This document shows positions 45,146 through 51,071 of a DNA stretch of 51,071 nt, in pieces (positions within the stretch are counted from its first letter, which is position 1; every line of letters starts with the position of its first letter). Origin of the DNA: Pezizomycotina sp. ARF18 (lineage: Eukaryota > Ascomycota); contig AZLU01000064.1 of the NCBI GenBank assembly GCA_002224055.1, positions 151,881-202,951 on the forward strand, read 5' to 3'. The notes under the pieces are model-generated. The model was not told the origin of the DNA and made no database searches. It was given only the letters and a program-made list of their open reading frames with translations. Both the position numbers and the translations under genes were made by a program.

Positions 45146-47960
45146 AATTTGATGCTCCGTGCCCACTCTGTTTTTCATTGGCTTCTAGTTATTCTGGTAT
45201 GCATTTCGTTGGGCCAGGTTATTTTTGGTGGCGAGAAAAAGGCAGTGCTCTTCTGTTACCAGCTGGGCTGGGTTGCATTTTTGCTGATGAATAAAAATAA
45301 TCACAAGAAAAACTCTGCATTCGTACGGTTTGTCTACATACCTCTTCAAGAATCAAAACGAGGTTGAATGTAAACAAAGCATGTCCAAAAAAAGTGACGA
45401 TGGTATCTTCTTTGCCAACTGCTGACTCCGTCCGAGTGGTTCCATTTTTAACAATTTCTGTCAAAGCTTCAACAGCTTTGGAAGCGAAGGAAAAGGCTGC
45501 ACACAGGAATGTTCCAAGATCTTCTCTCATCTCTAAAAAGCAAACCTTTTCTTCTCTCAACGACCTTCGGTACCAACCGGCGGAATGGTTTTCTAGTCTA
45601 ACTCAGTCTTTCGAGCACTACTTACCAACTGCCTCTGCTCACATTATCAATTCGTTCGGCACAAGTTAAAAATAGGATCGTCGAGATTGGGTGATTTTGA
45701 TGGGGAGAGTGTTTTTTTTTTTTTTTTTTTTTTTTTTGTGGAAATTATATCGGTTACGTTTGGGCAAATACCCTTGAGCGTACGAAAGGATCCCTATCCA
45801 TTATTTCATGTGCTTTTTTGACCAGCCAGCTCTCTCACTCACTCTCTCCGTTGGAACTCTCCGTAGAGCCGCCGTTCCGAAAGCTACGCTGGCTCAGCAG
45901 CGAAGAGAAGTATTTCCTGTCTTTTGTTATTTTTATCTTCTCCCTTTTTTTAACGACCTTCCGAAAAGTGGGAAAAAAGTCTTTTTAGTATCGCGCCGTC
46001 TTCTGCATAAGGGAAAAGACGTAACGGTAGGGATGCAAGCGATGATCTCGATCAAAAACTAACAAAGATACAGCTCAAAAAAGAATGAGTGATTAAAAAT
46101 GAAAAGATACGATATCCACTTTTTTCATCTAAGTACATCTACCGTCTACTACTAACAGGTTTTGCTAAATGGATAATCTAGAAGAGAAGAATTTACCGAG
46201 GACGAACAAAGTGGAATGCAAATTACAATACTAGTAACAATGATGATACACGGGCTATTTCTTAGCACTGCGATTGAGCCCTACTTCGAACAGTATACTA
46301 GTAGCAGCCGATAAGGATAGGGCTTGCTCTGATAGAGTTCTGTGTACCCAAGAGCCACAAGCTTTCCAGTATCAATTTCAGGAGTGAAGAGCTGTTTCAG
46401 CAGGTGACTTGTAGTAGACTGCTGGGGTTCAGGATACCGCGATTGAGAAGCTAATTAGAGCCTCGAGATTCTGAAGGTTGTGACTACGACAGGTCTTTTA
46501 ACATGACAGGGTTACTGAGATAAGTACGATTCATTCTTGACTGGTTTTTCAACGATAATAGTATAGAATCAACTGCAAAACATCTTTCGACGGGCTGCAA
46601 ATATGAGGTCAACTTTGCCTTAGCGTCCTGTTAATGTTGGTATGACTTGCAGGGTCAGCCCAGTCGCTCAAGTATAGCCAATTCAGACTACTTTATATAA
46701 TCTTCCCAGGTGGAAACTCTTCCTTTGATCACGATATCTATCTCAAGAGGATGTTTTTAAAACAAATCGACAATTTTTTTTTTTAACAGCTGTGGGCCGA
46801 AATTAAAGAGCACCCGAATCACGAAATGCTCTTTGGGACTCTTCTGTGCATTCATCAATGAATAATATTAATAAATTATTTGAAGGATATTGCCTGCTGC
46901 TGATGATTTAAGAAAGAAAAAAAAGGAGGCGGATGATAATCTTGGTCTCTCCCTTACGAGGGTAGCATTTTCTTTTTTTGGACACTCCAAGAAGAGGAGG
47001 AGCGAGCAAATAAAAGTGATAAGTATTTTAGGAGAGGGAGTAGAGAGTGGTAGACTTGGCATTTTTTCTTTTTTTTTTTTTTCCTTACACTTTTTATTTA
47101 CTTATTTTTTTTTTTTTTTTTTTTTTTACCCTCTAACCTTCTTTTCCTTTCCCTTCCTTTTTTTTCTTCTTTCTCCCTTTTTTTCCTTCAATATCTCTCT
47201 TCTCTCCTTTTTCTACATCCACTCTCTTTTCCCTTCTTATACAGCACAATCACGAATTGTGTAGTATTGGACAGTAGGACAGGTGGAAGAAAGGGTATCT
47301 TTATCTCCTAAGGAGAAGCAGTATAGTAGAAAAGAGAGAAGGAGGATTGTTTGAATATTCATTCTTTCTTTTGCTTTTGCTCTCTTCTTTTCTTTTTACC
47401 TTTTTATTCTTTTTTTTTTTTTTTTCTTTAGAATAATCTTTAATCTTCATTTCACTCGTTCTAAGCTTTTTGCTGCGTGACATCTTTATACTTTTCCTCT
47501 TCTCTTCTACTACTCTTGCTTTTCACACCGATACTTTAATCTACCCGGTTATTCACTTTTTTAGACCCTGGACGAGTATCTAGCCGTAAGTGTCTTATGT
47601 TCAGAAACAGCTGGTCCGAGGTGGCCCTGATTGAATCTCCATTGTTGCTGTTGTTATTGTTGTTATTTCTCCTGGAGGTTCTTTTATTCTCGCTCCCTTA
47701 GTTTTCGATAATGATCCGTTGCTAACCCTCATTAGTTCTTTTACGGTCTCTAGCACAGTACCACTCACGTCACGTCTTACAACAAAGCTCCTACGACTAC
47801 GTTTTTCATGTATTGCCGTCGATAAAGTAGATAATACATTGAAGTTTAAACGATCGTTGTTAGGATATAATCATAAGACCATTCTTTGCCTTGGGAACGG
47901 CCTCGTATAGCCGCGAACAAGCAGCTTCTGCTGGAAGAGTTTAAATAGCATTCCTTCATC

Positions 47961-50900
47961 ATGGCGAGCTCTAATCAGCCGCAGGCGTCACTGCCGTCGC
48001 TTCCGGCTCACTCCAGTCCGACACGCATATCACGGCTCACTTGCGCTTCGAGGTTCCACCTTTCGTTGCCGACAGCCGTCATATCTTCCCATGCCTTGAT
48101 CAGCTTGAACACTTACACCTCGGCCACCGTGGCCGCAGGGGAATGCGAGAAGATGGCCGAGCGGATGTGGAGGAGGTTGGGGGAAAGGGGTGAAAACCAG
48201 GCCGTCGTCTTTCTGTACGTTGTCCCGAGAGAAGATAGGGGCACAAGTGTTCTTCGCAATTGTTTTGTCTTTTGAGAACTATAGCTTGCTAATGCTTCCA
48301 TTACGTAGGGGTGAATCAGGCTCTTGGAAAACTACCCTGAGGTCTCACCTGTTGACTTCCTCCTCTCGTTTACTTCGACGCCACTGTCGCAAAAGATTTC
48401 GCTTTCGGCCTTCGTATTCGACACGCTCACTACCACCAAATCGCTCACTACGCCGACCGCGTCCAAGGCGGGATTTGTTCCTCGAGCTCCAGTACGACAA
48501 CATGTCGAGCACCCTCATCGGAGGTAAGCTCTTGGACCACCGTCTCGAACGGTCTAGAGTTGCTGGTGTCCCAACCGGGAACGCAACTTTCACGTTCTTT
48601 ACTATTTGCTTGCGGGAACTTCGCCGGCGGAGAAGGAGCACTTGGGGCTCAATACGCTCGGAACCGGTCACGGTGCAGCTTCCAGGAGCTCGGTGCAGGG
48701 CAAGAGGTGGAGATACCTCGGTCACCCTACGCAGCTCAAGGTCGGCATTAACGATGCGGAGGGTTTCAACCATTTCAAGACCGCCCTTCGTAAGCTCGAA
48801 TTCTCTAGGAAGAAATCGCGGAAATTTGCCAGATCCTTGCTGCCATTCTTCACATCGGTCAGCTCGAATTCCAATCGGCTATGAACACTCGCGCTACCGG
48901 CGAGGAGAGTGGACCTATGGAAGGTGGAGAGGAAGTTGTTCTCGTCAAGAACAAGGACACACTCAGCATTGTGCCGCCTTCTTGGGTGTCTCGATGGATG
49001 CTTTGGAGCAGAGCATGGGATACAAGACCAAGACCATCCACAAGGAAAGGGTTACGGTCATGCTTGACGCGAGAGGCGCCCGCCTTAACGCCGACGACCT
49101 CGCTAGGACTCTGTACTCGCTTCTTGTCGCCTGGATCATCGAGAGCGTAAACGAGAAGCTCTGCGCCGTGAGGACTCAGTCGCGAACACGATCTCAATTG
49201 TTGATTTCCCCGGATTTGCCCTACTACCAACACTTCCGACGTCCAGCTTGGACTTGCTTCTCAACAATGCCGCCAATGAAGCTTTGTACGGATTCTGCTG
49301 CAGAACTTCTTTGAGCGCAGCGCCGAGAAGCTCGAGAACGAAGAGGTGAACGTTGCGGCGACGAGCTATTTTCGATAACGGTGATGCCGTTCGTGCTCTT
49401 CTCAAGCAGAGCAATGGTATTCTTGCATCCTCGACGATCAGACTAAGCGCGGACGCAGCGATGCCAGTTCTACGAGAGTATCAAGAAGCGTTTCGAAGGA
49501 AAGAACCCTGCCGTAACGGTTCTCGCGGCTCCACGAGCGTTCCTTCCTCATACGGAGCTTCGAAGTTCCGTGGTGCTTTCACTGTCGGCACTTCGCTGGA
49601 GAAGTCGAATATCCTTGCGCCGGTCTTGCTCGAGGACAACGGTGATGTCATTAGTGGTGACCTCATGCAGCTGTTCCGTTCTACGACCAGCAACTTCGTC
49701 TCTGAGCTCTTCAACTCCAAGGCTGTTACCTCGCAGCACCATCCCAAGGAGAAGAATGCGATTGTGAAGCTCAGATTTCGTCGAAGCCCCTCCGTCAACC
49801 CAGTGTCATGCGGAAGAAAGGGCAGCGACCGAAGCCTCGGCAGCACAAGCGCAGGTGCAGGAGGAAACTTCTCCGCCAGCCTCGGAAGTCGGTGGCCCCT
49901 CTGGCGTTAAGGGCGAAACAGGGTGCGGCGGGACAGTTCCTGTCTAGTATCGACACGATCACGAAGGCTATGAACAACCCCTTCACGAATACGTATTTTA
50001 TCTTCTGCTTGAAGCCAACGATCGCCGTATCGAAAAAGCAGTTCGATTCCAAGTGCGTGCGAACGCAAGTCCGCACCTTGGGTATCGCGGAAATTTCCCA
50101 GAGGGTAAAGAACGCAGACTTTTCCGTTTTCCTTCCATTCGGCGAGTTCCTCGGTCTCGCCGAGCCCGAGAGCACATTATCGCAGCGAGAAGGAAAAGGC
50201 TATCGCGTTCCTGGAAGAGAAGCGGTGGCCGTCTAATGAAGCCAGCATGGCGCCACCGGTATCCTTCCTCAGCGAGGCGCTATGGGCTGAGGTGTCCAAA
50301 GTTGGAGATAAAGCCTTCGTCATTCCGGTCGCCGCGACTTGTCGGACGATGGCGGCAGTCCTTCGGTGACTCCCGCGTCCACCTGGCGGCGATGCATCCC
50401 GGTGGCCGGGCTCGCATATCTACGGCGGCAGCAAGGACGCCTTCCTTGGTCCAAGGAGTTCGACGCCAGGTCGGATGCCGGCGCTTCGGCTTTCACTCGG
50501 GAGACATGTTTAAGAACTTTGAAACCCGTGAGCAGCTAGCTGAAAGGGCGCCGCAGCTCGGGAGGAGGAAATCGACGTCGTAAAGGAGTCCGGTTCACGT
50601 AAGAGGTGGATGTTCGTGGTCTACCTTTTGACGTTCTACATCCGACTTTGCGATCAGACTCATCGGCCGGATGAACGTAAGGATGTGAGAATCGCGTGAG
50701 AAGAAAAATTCGCGATCAACAATGATCATTTGGTTGAGTTCTGCTTCGTCATCTTCTTCACGTTCTTCTCCACCGTGTCATCTGCCCGACCCAGCACGTT
50801 TACTCTTTCGACGAATTGGTCCCAGCACGCCTACGATGAGACTAGCCCGCGAACAAGAACGGTTATTACACCGCTATCCGCGGCGAAGTCTTCGATTGAC

Positions 50901-51071
50901 TAAATATGCGCCTCATCACTAATCCGTCCTATCGTTCAGCAGAAGGATATCTTGAGGTATGCTGGAAGGAATGCCCACCGCATCTTCCGGATTCAAATCA
51001 GTGCCTTGTGGCATCGGTGTCAACGGTCGCCATCGACCCGCCGTCCAGTTCAACTACTTGCGGCCCAACGG
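47961..51071 (+). CDS. csmA: class V chitin synthase with myosin motor domain (CsmA type), cut at right edge
   Basis: This is a chitin synthase whose N-terminal myosin head binds actin and localises the enzyme to tips and septa. The ATG at 47961 opens [20 protein letters not shown], close to known CsmA starts. Blocks in order: [30 protein letters not shown], the P-loop as [15 protein letters not shown] (48309-48350), [40 protein letters not shown] (48519), [17 protein letters not shown] (48598), [20 protein letters not shown] (48985), [20 protein letters not shown] (49101), IVDFPGFA (switch II region, 49198), [12 protein letters not shown] (49265), [18 protein letters not shown] class residues (49640), [11 protein letters not shown] (49990), [20 protein letters not shown] (50040), and [20 protein letters not shown] (50115). 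A membrane segment [12 protein letters not shown] (50607) and a second (50730-50780) follow. The catalytic half lies beyond the window. One intron is clear; more than eight one-base shifts break the frame. The P-loop tryptophan is odd (see findings). Confidence 0.92.
48215..48308 (+). other. class V chitin synthase intron 1
   Basis: Donor GTACGT after AVVF plus CT, acceptor ACGTAG. It is 94 nt. Joining gives VVFLGESGS, placing the intron at the edge of the P-loop. Confidence 0.88.

Larger units (their letters stand above)
42362..47960. promoter_or_regulatory. shared divergent upstream region of the two chitin synthase genes
   Basis: This 5.6-kb gap separates the class VII start (42361, leftward) from the class V start (47961, rightward). 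I see no conserved coding region in it. Frames such as 44674-45030 and 45364-45669 (118 and 101 codons, plus) show no domain. It is packed with simple repeats: (ATT)n 43216-43253, (TTTTA)n 43924-43954, (AAAAT)n 44503-44526, (TTTTC)9 45101-45145, T runs at 44392-44402, 45714-45737 and 47107-47127, and a long pyrimidine-rich tract 47060-47240. Both promoters and long leaders probably lie here. Confidence 0.6.

Noticed and set aside
44674-45669. Plus-strand frames of 118 and 101 codons between the chitin synthase genes
   Set aside because: No domain or family resemblance, amid simple repeats. Could be upstream ORFs in a long leader but nothing supports translation.

Overview
The window is nuclear DNA of a filamentous ascomycete (Pezizomycotina). 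This rests on short GT-AG introns (58-110 nt, CTAAC-like branch sites), a head-to-head pair of myosin-motor chitin synthase genes (class VII and class V), a CipC-like protein, a Crinkler/RHS-like relic, and two blocks with a repeat-induced point mutation (RIP) look. I cannot name a species. Almost every conserved gene is cut by one-base shifts. Where I traced them (eIF5B, CipC) they are single-base losses, mostly from short runs of the same base, so they are best read as assembly errors rather than gene decay.

Layout. 1-860: the C-terminal part of an Atos-family (DUF4210) gene on the minus strand, running off the left edge. 860-6730: low-complexity DNA rich in A/T runs, with no gene I can support. 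6734-7972: a minus-strand gene for a small single-pass membrane protein with a 36-nt exon. 7973-11303: upstream region of eIF5B, with a TATA box and a GA microsatellite. 11304-14849: translation initiation factor eIF5B (+), three introns.

14850-32200 is an accessory island between two housekeeping genes. It holds a RIP-like block (about 15.1-20.7 kb), a broken Crinkler/RHS-type ATPase gene (20.9-22.5 kb), a 40-residue repeat-built ORF (23.5 kb), a CipC-like stress protein gene (23.9-24.5 kb, minus), a decayed unidentified minus-strand coding relic (25.1-25.9 kb), a hairpin (26.0 kb), and a second RIP-like block (about 26.3-31.9 kb).

32202-35959: Ctf18, the large subunit of the alternative clamp loader (minus). 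36930-42361: class VII chitin synthase (CsmB type, minus). 42362-47960: a 5.6-kb shared upstream region full of simple repeats. 47961-51071: class V chitin synthase (CsmA type, plus), cut by the right edge. The two chitin synthases probably act together in polarised cell-wall synthesis at hyphal tips and septa, and their divergent arrangement allows shared control. The other genes are housekeeping (eIF5B, Ctf18, Atos) or accessory (CipC, Crinkler/RHS).
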